Assembly: GCF_014648515.1 (NCBI RefSeq)
Contig: NZ_BMRG01000003.1
Span: 609,938 to 655,141 of the forward strand
From: Saccharothrix coeruleofusca
GTDB lineage: Bacteria; Actinomycetota; Actinomycetes; Mycobacteriales; Pseudonocardiaceae
Length of the DNA: 45,204 nt
Reading direction: 5' to 3'
Shown here: positions 24,745 to 33,030 of the stretch, piece by piece
Numbering within the stretch: the stretch's first letter is position 1
How the letters are laid out: each line of letters opens with the position of its first letter
Notes under the pieces: generated by a model
Databases searched by the model: none
Seen by the model: only the letters and a program-made list of their open reading frames with translations
What the model was told of the DNA's origin: nothing
Position numbers and translations under genes: made by a program

Positions 24745-25350
24745 TCACCCCTGAGGCAAGGGTTCAAGTCGACGGTGTACGTAGGCGAGGTCCAGTGAGC
24801 AGTGTTTCGCAATTCGCACGTGCTGGAGTTTCTGCCGTTCTTCGATTACTGTGTCGTCGGTTATGTACACAACGATCAGAGGCTTGGAGGGGGTGGTTAC
24901 CGCGTAGTTCACGGCCGCCCATAGCAGGTCCCGAAAAGTACGGGGACGCCCCCAGCACACGTAGCGGTCCTGCTGCCCATCCGTGGCTATGCAGTGCATA
25001 GGCTTCTCTCGGATTGAATCTGGTCTAATCCTCCATGTGTCACCCAGTACTTCAACGATGAACTCATTTGGAGGTGAAAGACGCTTCGTTGCGTACATAG
25101 CGTAAGGGCCGACGTTTTCCAGCGCCCGAGCGTACTCCTTCAACGGGCCATCTTTGATCCAGACGCGCATACCCTCCGCTGTGTAGTAGTCCGCTAGCAC
25201 TCCGCCGATCGCCTCATCCTCCACCCAACGGGTGTAATAGGCTGTTCGTTCGCGGCTGGAGATTCCCTCCCAGTCCAGTGACCCGACCTGTCGGTAGAGT
25301 TCACGGATCACAGATTCTCTGAGTTCTTTTGGCATCGCGATTTCCGGCAC
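24745..25350 (-). CDS. Uncharacterised 201-aa last protein of the defence operon
   Basis: 201 residues from GTG 25350, chosen because GAGG lies 6 nt upstream; ATG 25335 is a poorer alternative. It starts 13 bp after the Vsr stop. I recognise no family. The N-terminal half is helical and charged, with RERTAYYTRWVEDEAIGGVL and MRVWIKDGPLKEYARALENV. The middle has EFIVEVLGDTWRIRP. The C-terminal half alternates a helix RTFRDLLWAAVNYAV with a hydrophobic strand PLIVVYITDD, suggesting an alpha/beta fold. There is no transmembrane segment, no Cys cluster and no canonical PD-(D/E)XK. Position and lower GC tie it to the R-M module; a nuclease accessory, specificity or immunity role is possible but unproven. 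Confidence 0.8.
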   Translation of the reverse strand: MPEIAMPKELRESVIRELYRQVGSLDWEGISSRERTAYYTRWVEDEAIGGVLADYYTAEGMRVWIKDGPLKEYARALENVGPYAMYATKRLSPPNEFIVEVLGDTWRIRPDSIREKPMHCIATDGQQDRYVCWGRPRTFRDLLWAAVNYAVTTPSKPLIVVYITDDTVIEERQKLQHVRIAKHCSLDLAYVHRRLEPLPQG

Positions 25351-25363
25351 GAGTTACCTCACT

Positions 25364-26107
25364 TCAGTCCTGGGATAGAGAACTGGCCAGCATGGATACC
25401 ACGCGGTTGGCGACGGAGTCGGCAGTCTCGTGCTCCCAGCAGCGGATCACCATCCAACCTCGCTCGGCAAGCACCTGGGTGGTCTCGAGGTCGCGTTGTT
25501 TATTGGCGGCGATTTTCGTACTCCAGAAGCCGGCGTTTTTTCTTGCCGGACGATGGTGTTCGGGACAGCCGTGCCAGAAGCAGCCGTCCACGAAGATCGC
25601 CAACCGCTCTTTGGGGAACACGATATCGGCGGTCCGCCGCAACTCTGGTATCGGCCGCACGGAAACCCGATACCGCAAACCACGGGCGTGTAGCTCAGCA
25701 CGTAGTCGGAGTTCGGGACTGGTGTCTCGTCCACGATTACCCCTCATCGCCGCGCGTACCTCATGGGAGGAAGCCCATGACTCGCTGGGGAGCGCTTCAT
25801 CGTGCACAAGACCCAGTGCATGGGCACGCTTCCAACCCTCGGCGAGATTGGCCGATCGAGTGCGGTGCTCGACTGGGCCGAGTGACTTCAAAACTGTACG
25901 GCCCTGATCTCGCCACCTCAGATACGCACGAATGACTCCCGTGGTCTCTGAGATTTTCAGCGTAACTGTTCCCTGGACGGTCTTTCCTGGGCCTAATTCC
26001 ACGGTACGTCGGTGTGCACCACCTGCGGCCTTGTTCTGCTCAGCATCGATCGACGTTTTCGACCGGTTCGACCTCAATCTCCAAGCTCGCGCTGGAGGAC
26101 CGCTCAT
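25364..26107 (-). CDS. vsr: Vsr-type very-short-patch endonuclease with N-terminal extension
   Basis: 247 residues; ATG 26107 overlaps the methyltransferase stop (ATGA). Residues about 114-230 are a complete Vsr domain: RGRDTSPELRLRAELHARGL, RRTADIVFPKERLAIFVDG with the catalytic Asp (D161), CFWHGCPEHH (175-184), NAGFWSTKIAANKQRDLE and GWMVIRCWEHE. Vsr nicks at T:G mismatches arising from deamination of 5-methylcytosine, and is normally paired with a Dcm methyltransferase, as here. The protein is about 110 residues longer than E. coli Vsr. Residues 40-100 add a beta-hairpin-rich segment (TVTLKISE, RAYLRWRDQGRTVLKSLG) and a helix (NLAEGWKRAHAL), resembling an AP2/Arm-type DNA-binding domain. 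The extension's identity is inference. Confidence 0.92.
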   Translation of the reverse strand: MSGPPARAWRLRSNRSKTSIDAEQNKAAGGAHRRTVELGPGKTVQGTVTLKISETTGVIRAYLRWRDQGRTVLKSLGPVEHRTRSANLAEGWKRAHALGLVHDEALPSESWASSHEVRAAMRGNRGRDTSPELRLRAELHARGLRYRVSVRPIPELRRTADIVFPKERLAIFVDGCFWHGCPEHHRPARKNAGFWSTKIAANKQRDLETTQVLAERGWMVIRCWEHETADSVANRVVSMLASSLSQD

Positions 26108-27501
26108 GATCGTTTCTCGGCGTCGTCGAGGACCGTTGCCACGGCTTTAGCGAATGCCTCTCCCAGCAAAACCGGGACAGCGTTGCCGAGTTGTCGCATC
26201 TGCTCTCCGCGAGGACCGCACAGTTCCCAGTTGTCAGGGAAGGTCATCACTCGAGCTGTCTCGCGAACCGTCATGTACCGATGCCGGTACACGGGGAATT
26301 TTCCGACTTCTTCTGCGAGGCTGTCGGTCAACATCACGGACTCGCCGCCCGGTACGCCGTGAACACCTGCCTTGACGGTCTTGGCAGGACGATCTAGGAC
26401 GTTGGGTGTGTGTCCTGGGTAAATTCGTGCGGAAGGCCAGCCAATGTGGTCCTTCGGCATGTTGGCGTACTGCTTCCGATCCAGTTGTTCCCACGGAACA
26501 TCAGGCAGCGGTTCGGTTTCCTGATCACCTGCCAGTGCATCCCTCAGAGTCCGCCAAGGCTTCAAGCTTGCGGATTCATGATCGAATGGCAAATCAGCCT
26601 GCAGTCCACTCATGACGCGCTGTATCACATGCTGCGGGACCTTAGCTCTCCGTTTGACATTGTTGTGCCGTTCCCAGTACTCGCCTGATGTCATCGAGCG
26701 GATGAGCGCTTCTTCGGAATGGGTAGGCTTGGTGGCCTCCTTTAGGACTTCCGGATCGATGTCGAGATCGCCGCGGAACCCGATAATAATGACACGGTTG
26801 CGGATCTGTGGAACCCCGTAGTCGGCGGCATTTACTGGGTATACGAAAACCTGGTAGCGCTCAGCGGATACGGTGTCACCACGTTCCTCTTTGCTTTTTA
26901 GGATGGCATCGTGTTGAAGCCAAGTGGCTTCCGGGTCGCGTTCCTCGAACGGGAACATCAATTCGCGGGTGATGTAGTCAAAATAAGGCTTGAAGGAAGG
27001 ACGAAGAAGGCCGCGGACGTTCTCGCAGATGAAAGCCTTCGGCTTTATTTCACGAATAGCACGGAACATCTGTGGGAACATGTTCCGCTGGTCCTCATCG
27101 CCCTTCGCTATGCCCCCCAGGCTGAACGGCTGGCATGGCGGGCCACCTGCGAGGAGATCGACAGCACCCTCCAAGTAGCCCATCTTGAGGTCGCGGACAT
27201 CACCACGTACCAGCGGGATCGGTTCGCCTGGCTCGGGGATCCGTTCCTCCTCGCCGCGGGGGGCGGCGCCGTTGGCTTCCAAGGTGTCACAGGCGTACTT
27301 AACGACTTCGTTAAGCAGCAACGGTCGGAAACCCGAGCGGTGAACAGCCATCGCCAAGCCCCCACCACCCGCGAACAGTTCCACCGACGTGCGTCCAGGT
27401 GGGGTCACTCCAGCCGACATGCGGGGAAGCCTACCCTGCGGGGGAACATCCACCCCGCAGGCAGACATGGTGTCTGCCTGCGGAAGCGGAAGTTCGCTCA
27501 C
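26104..27501 (-). CDS. dcm: DNA cytosine-5 methyltransferase (Dcm family)
   Basis: 465 residues from GTG 27501, overlapping the Z1 stop as GTGA. The ordered C5-methyltransferase motifs are complete: motif I VELFAGGGGLAMAVHRSGF (about 40-58), motif IV GGPPCQPFSLGG with catalytic Cys123, motif VI FICENVRGLL (Glu160), motif VIII QIRNRVIIIGFR, motif IX RYMTVRETARVMTFPDNWE and motif X QLGNAVPVLLGEAFAKAV. The target-recognition region lies between motifs VIII and IX (about 255-375). It transfers methyl from SAM to C5 of cytosine in an unknown target. In this operon it should mark self DNA. ATG alternatives at codons 12 and 28 exist, but the overlap favours the GTG. Confidence 0.95.
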   Translation of the reverse strand: MSELPLPQADTMSACGVDVPPQGRLPRMSAGVTPPGRTSVELFAGGGGLAMAVHRSGFRPLLLNEVVKYACDTLEANGAAPRGEEERIPEPGEPIPLVRGDVRDLKMGYLEGAVDLLAGGPPCQPFSLGGIAKGDEDQRNMFPQMFRAIREIKPKAFICENVRGLLRPSFKPYFDYITRELMFPFEERDPEATWLQHDAILKSKEERGDTVSAERYQVFVYPVNAADYGVPQIRNRVIIIGFRGDLDIDPEVLKEATKPTHSEEALIRSMTSGEYWERHNNVKRRAKVPQHVIQRVMSGLQADLPFDHESASLKPWRTLRDALAGDQETEPLPDVPWEQLDRKQYANMPKDHIGWPSARIYPGHTPNVLDRPAKTVKAGVHGVPGGESVMLTDSLAEEVGKFPVYRHRYMTVRETARVMTFPDNWELCGPRGEQMRQLGNAVPVLLGEAFAKAVATVLDDAEKRS

Positions 27502-30359
27502 CTGTTGACGATCGCGTATAGAGGTTCTTCAGGAACGACAACCTGGTACACCAAGGGGCGCTGATCGGTCGGGACTGCGCCCTTGGGTAGTTGAAGCATG
27601 ATCGCCATCACCAGTCTAGTGGGGTACCCGTCCGTCGCAAGATCACCCTCGAGCTCATTCTTTTTCATGACTGGGTAGAGGATTGCGCACCCTGACGTCG
27701 ATGTTCTGTTCGGAATGTTCTCAATCGCTTGCCGGTGTGCACTTTCGGAGTTGCCGCGGATACTGTTTTCCCTGCCGACAGTCCGGCCGTGAACGGTGAA
27801 TTCGCCAATTCCGCGTATATTGACTCGCTTGCCGTGCTTCTGCTGCGGAAGCATGATGTCCCAGCGGTCGACAACATTTTCAGGCAAGCTTGCGATCCAT
27901 GCCAAGTCTGCGATGAACGTGTCTGGCGTAGCCCACTCCAGTTCACGTAGGACGGACACCAGTTGCTGATGTGAAACTTCGCCGAGGAGAGCATCAAACG
28001 TTCGGCCGCCCCCTCTAAGAGGAACTGTGTGGCCACGCAGTGCCTTGAGCAAGGGAAGGCAAGCGTCGATGTTACGGTCAAGGGCTGCTTGGTTGGTGAG
28101 CAACGGGTAACCCGAACTCGGCTCCTTGGTGGGGGTTCGTCGTTCCACCAATCGAGCGTTATACATCTTGTTCGCGGCGGTCGGTCGCAGACCATGTCGA
28201 GTGACTAGCGGGGGGATGTCTTGCGGAGTTAGCAGTGGGCGACCGTTCACCATGGTGGCGTACTGGCGCAGTTCGTTCCGGAAGTGCTCCTCATCTCGGC
28301 AGGCTGCTTCGAAGGCATCCCGGATATCGGGTGTGATGAACAGGCGAACCAGATCCCGGTATCCTTTTCTGAAGCCGAACCACCGTCCCATCTGCATCAG
28401 GGCCTCGGCGTGTCCAACCTTCCGGGAATAGTAGGTGATTGTTAGTCCTTCGACGGTAAAACCGCGGGCGAGTTTGTTTCCGCCGACGAGGATGCGCCAC
28501 ACGGACCTCTTGTCGAAGTCCAAGTCTTCTTGTTCGATGTCTCTGTCGCTGTTCACGACTATAACGGGGTTTCCGTTAGGAGCTATCTTGCGAACTGCTT
28601 CGCCGATGAACCGCGCCAGATGATCGAAGCTAGGAGGTGTCGCGTGTCCAAGGTCAAGCGCCTTCGAAACCGGTGCAAAATCAGTCTCGAAAAGCATCTG
28701 AAGCCGGTCATGAGCGTTTCCGCTCAGGTATCCCGAAGTTCGCCATAGTTCCTGGATCGCTTCAGCACGGGACCGTTGTCCGACTCGTCGCATCGTCTCG
28801 TGTACCAACATGGTGTGATGCTTGAACTGGTCGTTGCTCGTAATTCTGCGATAAAGCTTGATTGCGGCAGTGAGTACGAATGAATCTAGGGCTTTCTGAA
28901 GTTCGGAGTCGTCCTCGTCGTCCGCGTCATCGTCGAGCAATCGGAGATGGGCCATCTCCTTTGAGTTTCCGAAGTTCCGATCGGCGTCAGGGTCGAAGTC
29001 CAAGTCATGGAAATCGTCTGCACCCATGTAACCGGTAGGGCGGTCCAGAGAGATCAAGTAGTCTTTGGGAAAGATATCCTCCGCATCGGTAGGGTCTACA
29101 AAGACGTTCGCGAATGGAGTAGCGGTGTAACCGATGTACTGTGCCCGTGGAAGCAAACCGAGCAGCGTGGACAGATGCTTATTGATGGTAGTACGTTTTT
29201 TCTCGTCTTCGCGCCACTTCTTCGGGTCGGTTGTATTGACGGACGCTTGGTCGGACTCGTCGTCAATGATCAGCGCTGGAATGTTCTCCAGTCGGTCTGC
29301 CGTGTTCTTCAGGTCTTTGATGAGATTGTTGAGTACTGTGGCGTTCTTCTTCACAACGATGAGACGAGCGTTGCTGGTGAAGAGGTTGTCAGGGTGCCAC
29401 AACTCCTTGGTGCGGTCTCGCCGTTCAAACTCAAGTGCTGATCTGCCTTGTTGAAGGCGTCGGTAGTCGAAGCGTCGATTCGTCATCCGGTGAATGTCCG
29501 GCCGGCCGATCTCCGACGGTCGAGCGCCGTGTCGGACGAAGCGGTCTGCGGTCCAATCCTCGTCGTCCAGGTAGTCGATGAACTGGGCGGCATCCGGATC
29601 GTTTTCATCGCTGCCCCGGAGGATGTTCTCGCGCCCGACGAGCTCCATATCAAGTCGACGCTGGGTCTGCTCGCGCAGAATATTAGTGGTTCCGGTCATC
29701 ACTATGATCAGTCGGTATCCGGAATCAATGGCCTTCGCGATGACGCCGGTGAAGTTGGCGGTCTTACCGCTTTGTACATATCCGACGACGAGACCCTTGG
29801 TTTGTCCGGCTTTCTTTCGAGAGGGGGCAATCAAGCGTTCCACGACGCGGGTGGTAGCTATGTCGAGGTTGGACACGGCGTCAGCGTTCCAGCCGCGTTG
29901 CGTGCGTAGGTAATCGATGTAATGACCCCAGTAGAAGTTGCGCGTCCGCTTGATCTCATCGGTATACCACGGATCCCACGGGCCAGCGATTACTACCGTG
30001 CCGTCGCCCTTGGCCAACGGAAAGTGCTTGGCGATTTCGCCTGCGGTCTCGGAGCTGAGTCCGAGTGCTTCGATCACTCGTGCTCGGCGCTCTTCCGTGT
30101 TTGGCTCGGTGCCAGTCGTCCACGGATTGCCATGAACTGGAGCGTTATCCCACTTTGCTAGATTCAGGTGTAGGTCGAGACGCAGTTTGTCATCCGGACC
30201 ACTAGTTGCCAGATGGTCCCGCAGGCGTGCCTCGGACACATCGAGGGCGGGGTCTAGGTCATCCGCTTCGACTTGGGCGCGCCGGACGAGACCTCGGGGA
30301 GCGGCGTCCTCCATGGTGCGCAGCGCACTGGTGTATGCCTGGACGAGTGGGGGAATCAT
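27498..30359 (-). CDS. Z1-domain SF2 helicase-like ATPase
   Basis: 953 residues from ATG 30359, which overlaps the preceding stop (ATGA) and has AAGG 6 nt upstream; an ATG six bases earlier is too close to that site. Walker A GYVQSGKT (about 193-200), Walker B LIIDDESDQ (about 364-372) and motif III GYTATPFAN (about 410-418) show an SF2-type motor. The second RecA half is the Z1 domain with GGNKLARGFTVEGLTITYY and ALMQMGRWFGFRKGYRDL (about 627-670), containing the arginine-finger-like motif VI. The rest is helical and uncharacterised. Z1 proteins occur almost only in R-M/defence operons with MutL/MORC-like ATPases, where they are presumed to translocate or remodel DNA for cleavage. Cytoplasmic. 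Confidence 0.93.
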   Translation of the reverse strand: MIPPLVQAYTSALRTMEDAAPRGLVRRAQVEADDLDPALDVSEARLRDHLATSGPDDKLRLDLHLNLAKWDNAPVHGNPWTTGTEPNTEERRARVIEALGLSSETAGEIAKHFPLAKGDGTVVIAGPWDPWYTDEIKRTRNFYWGHYIDYLRTQRGWNADAVSNLDIATTRVVERLIAPSRKKAGQTKGLVVGYVQSGKTANFTGVIAKAIDSGYRLIIVMTGTTNILREQTQRRLDMELVGRENILRGSDENDPDAAQFIDYLDDEDWTADRFVRHGARPSEIGRPDIHRMTNRRFDYRRLQQGRSALEFERRDRTKELWHPDNLFTSNARLIVVKKNATVLNNLIKDLKNTADRLENIPALIIDDESDQASVNTTDPKKWREDEKKRTTINKHLSTLLGLLPRAQYIGYTATPFANVFVDPTDAEDIFPKDYLISLDRPTGYMGADDFHDLDFDPDADRNFGNSKEMAHLRLLDDDADDEDDSELQKALDSFVLTAAIKLYRRITSNDQFKHHTMLVHETMRRVGQRSRAEAIQELWRTSGYLSGNAHDRLQMLFETDFAPVSKALDLGHATPPSFDHLARFIGEAVRKIAPNGNPVIVVNSDRDIEQEDLDFDKRSVWRILVGGNKLARGFTVEGLTITYYSRKVGHAEALMQMGRWFGFRKGYRDLVRLFITPDIRDAFEAACRDEEHFRNELRQYATMVNGRPLLTPQDIPPLVTRHGLRPTAANKMYNARLVERRTPTKEPSSGYPLLTNQAALDRNIDACLPLLKALRGHTVPLRGGGRTFDALLGEVSHQQLVSVLRELEWATPDTFIADLAWIASLPENVVDRWDIMLPQQKHGKRVNIRGIGEFTVHGRTVGRENSIRGNSESAHRQAIENIPNRTSTSGCAILYPVMKKNELEGDLATDGYPTRLVMAIMLQLPKGAVPTDQRPLVYQVVVPEEPLYAIVNR

Positions 30360-31357
30360 GTCCATCCTTCAAAGGCGCAGGCGATTCGGATGATCTGCGG
30401 CAGTTCGTATCCATCTTCGAAGCCATCGAGATCAATTTTGTAGCGGATACCGTGAATGCGGTTTAAGACGACACCTCGACTTCGCAGGTTGTCCGGCGTA
30501 AGGCGCGGGAAGGCTCCGTGTACGTAGTATCCGTGACTTGCTGATCGCCGAGCCCAACGTGTCGTCAGTCGGTCCCGATAATCGTCTCGCCAACCAGTAT
30601 GTGAGAGCGCATTCTCAAATTCTTCACGATGCTTTCCCGTGTCAACCGCCGCGTAGATAGCATCGATGAGGTCCGGCAGGTTGGAACCGGCACCAACGCC
30701 CGCAGTGGTGAGCTGGTGCGAGACCAGCCAAAGCGGTCGATTTACCTTAGGCACAAGTTGGGTCAGCGACTCGATCCAATGGGTCCGCGATTCGGAAATC
30801 GTCGTCTTGACCTCGACGTCACACTCTGGGAGTCCGAAGTCGTGTTCTTCTGACTGATTGCCGCGCCATGCCTCGATCGCCTGAGCAGCACCAAGTTGGT
30901 TGATCAGTCCACCAAGAAACAGCAATTCTCCGAACAGGCCGACCTCGCGCTCGCGTGGGAGCGTTTCGGGTGCGCGCAGCAAGTCGGACATCCGGTCAAG
31001 AGTCGCACGCAGGGCACGGGCAGGCGGCAAGTGTTCGAGTTGGACTCGATCTGCGACAGCACAGAGTATCTGGTACCCGTCAGGGAATAGTTCCGGGGCC
31101 GTTATCACGACCTCGAAGAATCGCTTTCCGTCTCGAAAAGTGCTTCTGGCGAAGATGTTGCGCAGCCCTGTATCGGGGGCTTCGTCGTCACTTGTGGTTG
31201 CAATCCGCAGGCCTAGTTCTGGTAGGCGAGGTTCGATGAAGACGAACGTCGTCGGTGTCCCTGTTATGGGAAGCACGACAGGAACTCTACTGTCGAGTAT
31301 CCGGCCGAAGTTCTCGCTTGAGACGTGGCGCTTGTCAATCGGAGAGAATCCGGTCAT
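30356..31357 (-). CDS. PD-(D/E)XK nuclease (DUF4420-like)
   Basis: 333 residues from ATG 31357, which overlaps the ATPase stop (ATGA) and has GGAG 7 nt upstream; an earlier in-frame start (31399) would overlap by 46 bp without need. The nuclease core is visible: helix EREVGLFGELLFLGGL (about 136-151, with E144), then EEHDFGLPECDVEVKTT (171-186), giving D173/D180 and the E182-x-K184 pair of the restriction-endonuclease fold. The family matches the PD-(D/E)XK motif proteins (DUF4420) found next to Z1 helicases and MutL/MORC-like ATPases. It is the most probable DNA-cleaving subunit of the system. The cleavage site is unknown. Confidence 0.88.
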   Translation of the reverse strand: MTGFSPIDKRHVSSENFGRILDSRVPVVLPITGTPTTFVFIEPRLPELGLRIATTSDDEAPDTGLRNIFARSTFRDGKRFFEVVITAPELFPDGYQILCAVADRVQLEHLPPARALRATLDRMSDLLRAPETLPREREVGLFGELLFLGGLINQLGAAQAIEAWRGNQSEEHDFGLPECDVEVKTTISESRTHWIESLTQLVPKVNRPLWLVSHQLTTAGVGAGSNLPDLIDAIYAAVDTGKHREEFENALSHTGWRDDYRDRLTTRWARRSASHGYYVHGAFPRLTPDNLRSRGVVLNRIHGIRYKIDLDGFEDGYELPQIIRIACAFEGWT

Positions 31358-32904
31358 TGACGCTCCGCTCGTACTGCGGCTGTGAGAATCGTCTGCCACA
31401 GTGCGATGTTGTCCTTGTCCTTGGGGCCGAGATGGTTCCCTTCGAATACATTGGAAACCAGCAGGTACAGCAGTGACTTCAGCAGGGGGAGGTCATTCAA
31501 GCCACCATGCTTGCCGCCGAGCAACATCTTGCGATACCGCTTGTTGAGCCACAACGTGCGATGTTCGCGGTCGATGCGAAACAGTAGGTCGTCGGTGAAC
31601 GTATCCCAGCGGATGTCGATAGGCTCTTCGCCAGCTTTCTGCGGGATTTCACGCTTGATCGTATCGCGGACGCGAGGGGGTAGGCCCGCAGCAGGGTGAA
31701 CCATCGGTGTTCTCCTGGACGAACGCTTCCTCGAGTCGGCGTACACGGCTTCGGCGATGTCGAAATAGGCGTTGAGACTGAGGCCATCGACAGACCGGGC
31801 AGAGGCCGCGAGTCGAGCAAACTCCGGCCCGACGCTCACCCGTGATTTTTCGGGGTTCATTCGGAACAGGCCGACGACGTCATTGTCAATATCCACTTCG
31901 ACACGTGCCAGTCGAAGTTTCGGGTTAGGTGCGTGCACGCCCTCCCAGCCACCTGCTTGGAGGAGGCGGTCGCGCCTGTAGAAGTAGAGTCCCTGATGGC
32001 CGACCGGATTTCCGGTCAGTTGGAACGAAGGGTTGCTCGACTGTCCCGGCCATAGGTGACAGCGAAAGGAAAGCTTAAACCCCTCTTCTTTGGCCGTCAA
32101 GGTTTGAGGAAAATCCGGGCGGCCGGAGCGTGTATACCCGAATGGATTTAGAGGGGTGACGGGAATGGGTGGTCCTGTGAATCCAGTGCTTATGTCCTGG
32201 ACGTCGAAGTCGACGCTCAGCAGATCCTTCTCGAGGAATCGATGGAACACCATGCCGATGTGCTGGCAGGCGCTGTTGATCGTATGGTGGATGAATTCAT
32301 CTACTCGGCGAGGGTCATCGGTCGCGGGAAAGGCGACGACATCATCCCAGCGAACGACGGTGCCGCTATCTTTGAAGTCGATTCCCCAGTCCCGCTTCAA
32401 TTCGGATTCGGCGAACTCGCTGGCCACCACATCGCAGGCGAAGTTGCGACGACCGTCGGCCTCCAAGCGCCAGCGCCTACCAACGGCCTTGTGGCCTGCG
32501 GCTCGCGACATCACGGTCAAGTTCCTGGCCTGACTGAAGGAGGCGGCTTTGAGCCCCAGGCCGAAGTGGCCGAGGTCGCCATCGCCATACTCGCGCCGTC
32601 CGCCTACGGTCATCGCTGAGTCGATCACGTCCGGAGACATGCCGCGGCCGTTGTCGACAACGTAGAGCGAGGTCAACCGCTCGTCGACCTTGATGAGGCG
32701 GACGAGGACCTGCGTCGCGCCCGCGTCGATCGAGTTGTCCACCAGGTCGGCGAGGGCGGTCGACAACGAGTGGTTGCGGCCGATGGCGTCCATCGCCCGC
32801 GGGTCGGGCGGCAGGTCGATGCTGCCTTCGGTCGGTACGGTCGGGCTCCACTCGGTCACAGGTTCCACCTCTGCTCCTGTCGGACGCGACGGCTCGCCGG
32901 GCAT
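31354..32904 (-). CDS. GHKL (MutL/MORC-like) ATPase, first gene of the defence operon
   Basis: 516 residues from ATG 32904; the open frame continues upstream to 33168 but looks non-coding there, and GTG 32913 is a possible alternative. Bergerat-fold motifs: N-box LADLVDNSIDAG (about 51-62, Asn57), G1 VVDNGRGM (D84-x-G-x-G), G2 LGHFGLGLKAASFS (111-124) and G3 DSGTVVRW. At the usual catalytic Glu position there is Asp53. The C-terminal half (about 220-516) resembles the S5-like and extension regions of MORC-type proteins, without a nuclease motif. Such ATPases form ATP-gated DNA clamps; here it probably licenses the nuclease and Z1 motor. It shares a promoter region with a set of CGTTAC-type repeats. 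Confidence 0.9.
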   Translation of the reverse strand: MPGEPSRPTGAEVEPVTEWSPTVPTEGSIDLPPDPRAMDAIGRNHSLSTALADLVDNSIDAGATQVLVRLIKVDERLTSLYVVDNGRGMSPDVIDSAMTVGGRREYGDGDLGHFGLGLKAASFSQARNLTVMSRAAGHKAVGRRWRLEADGRRNFACDVVASEFAESELKRDWGIDFKDSGTVVRWDDVVAFPATDDPRRVDEFIHHTINSACQHIGMVFHRFLEKDLLSVDFDVQDISTGFTGPPIPVTPLNPFGYTRSGRPDFPQTLTAKEEGFKLSFRCHLWPGQSSNPSFQLTGNPVGHQGLYFYRRDRLLQAGGWEGVHAPNPKLRLARVEVDIDNDVVGLFRMNPEKSRVSVGPEFARLAASARSVDGLSLNAYFDIAEAVYADSRKRSSRRTPMVHPAAGLPPRVRDTIKREIPQKAGEEPIDIRWDTFTDDLLFRIDREHRTLWLNKRYRKMLLGGKHGGLNDLPLLKSLLYLLVSNVFEGNHLGPKDKDNIALWQTILTAAVRAERQ

Positions 32905-32909
32905 GTGAG

Positions 32910-33030
32910 CCACGCTGCATCCGATATACCCGATGGCGGGCCGTGCGTTACCGAACGTTACCAAGACGAGGCAGTACTGGAGGAGTGCCAGGCGGGAGTG
33001 GAGCCGATACGTTGCGTAACACGTTGCGAG
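32910..33030 (-). promoter_or_regulatory. Promoter region of the defence operon with repeated motifs
   Basis: CGTTACC occurs twice, 10 bp apart (32946-32952 and 32956-32962). ACGTTGCG occurs twice, 12 bp apart (33009-33016 and 33021-33028), and GTTGCGTAAC (33011-33020) is a near-perfect palindrome. On the minus strand a TATATC hexamer (about 32925-32920) could be a -10 with a short leader; no good -35 is seen. The repeats look like operator half-sites, although the operon encodes no recognisable regulator. Confidence 0.45.

Noticed and set aside
24745-32904. DISARM, BREX or Type I R-M assignment for the island
   Set aside because: No DrmA/B, PglX/BrxC, or HsdR/M/S signatures; Z1 plus GHKL ATPase plus DUF4420-like nuclease defines a different architecture.
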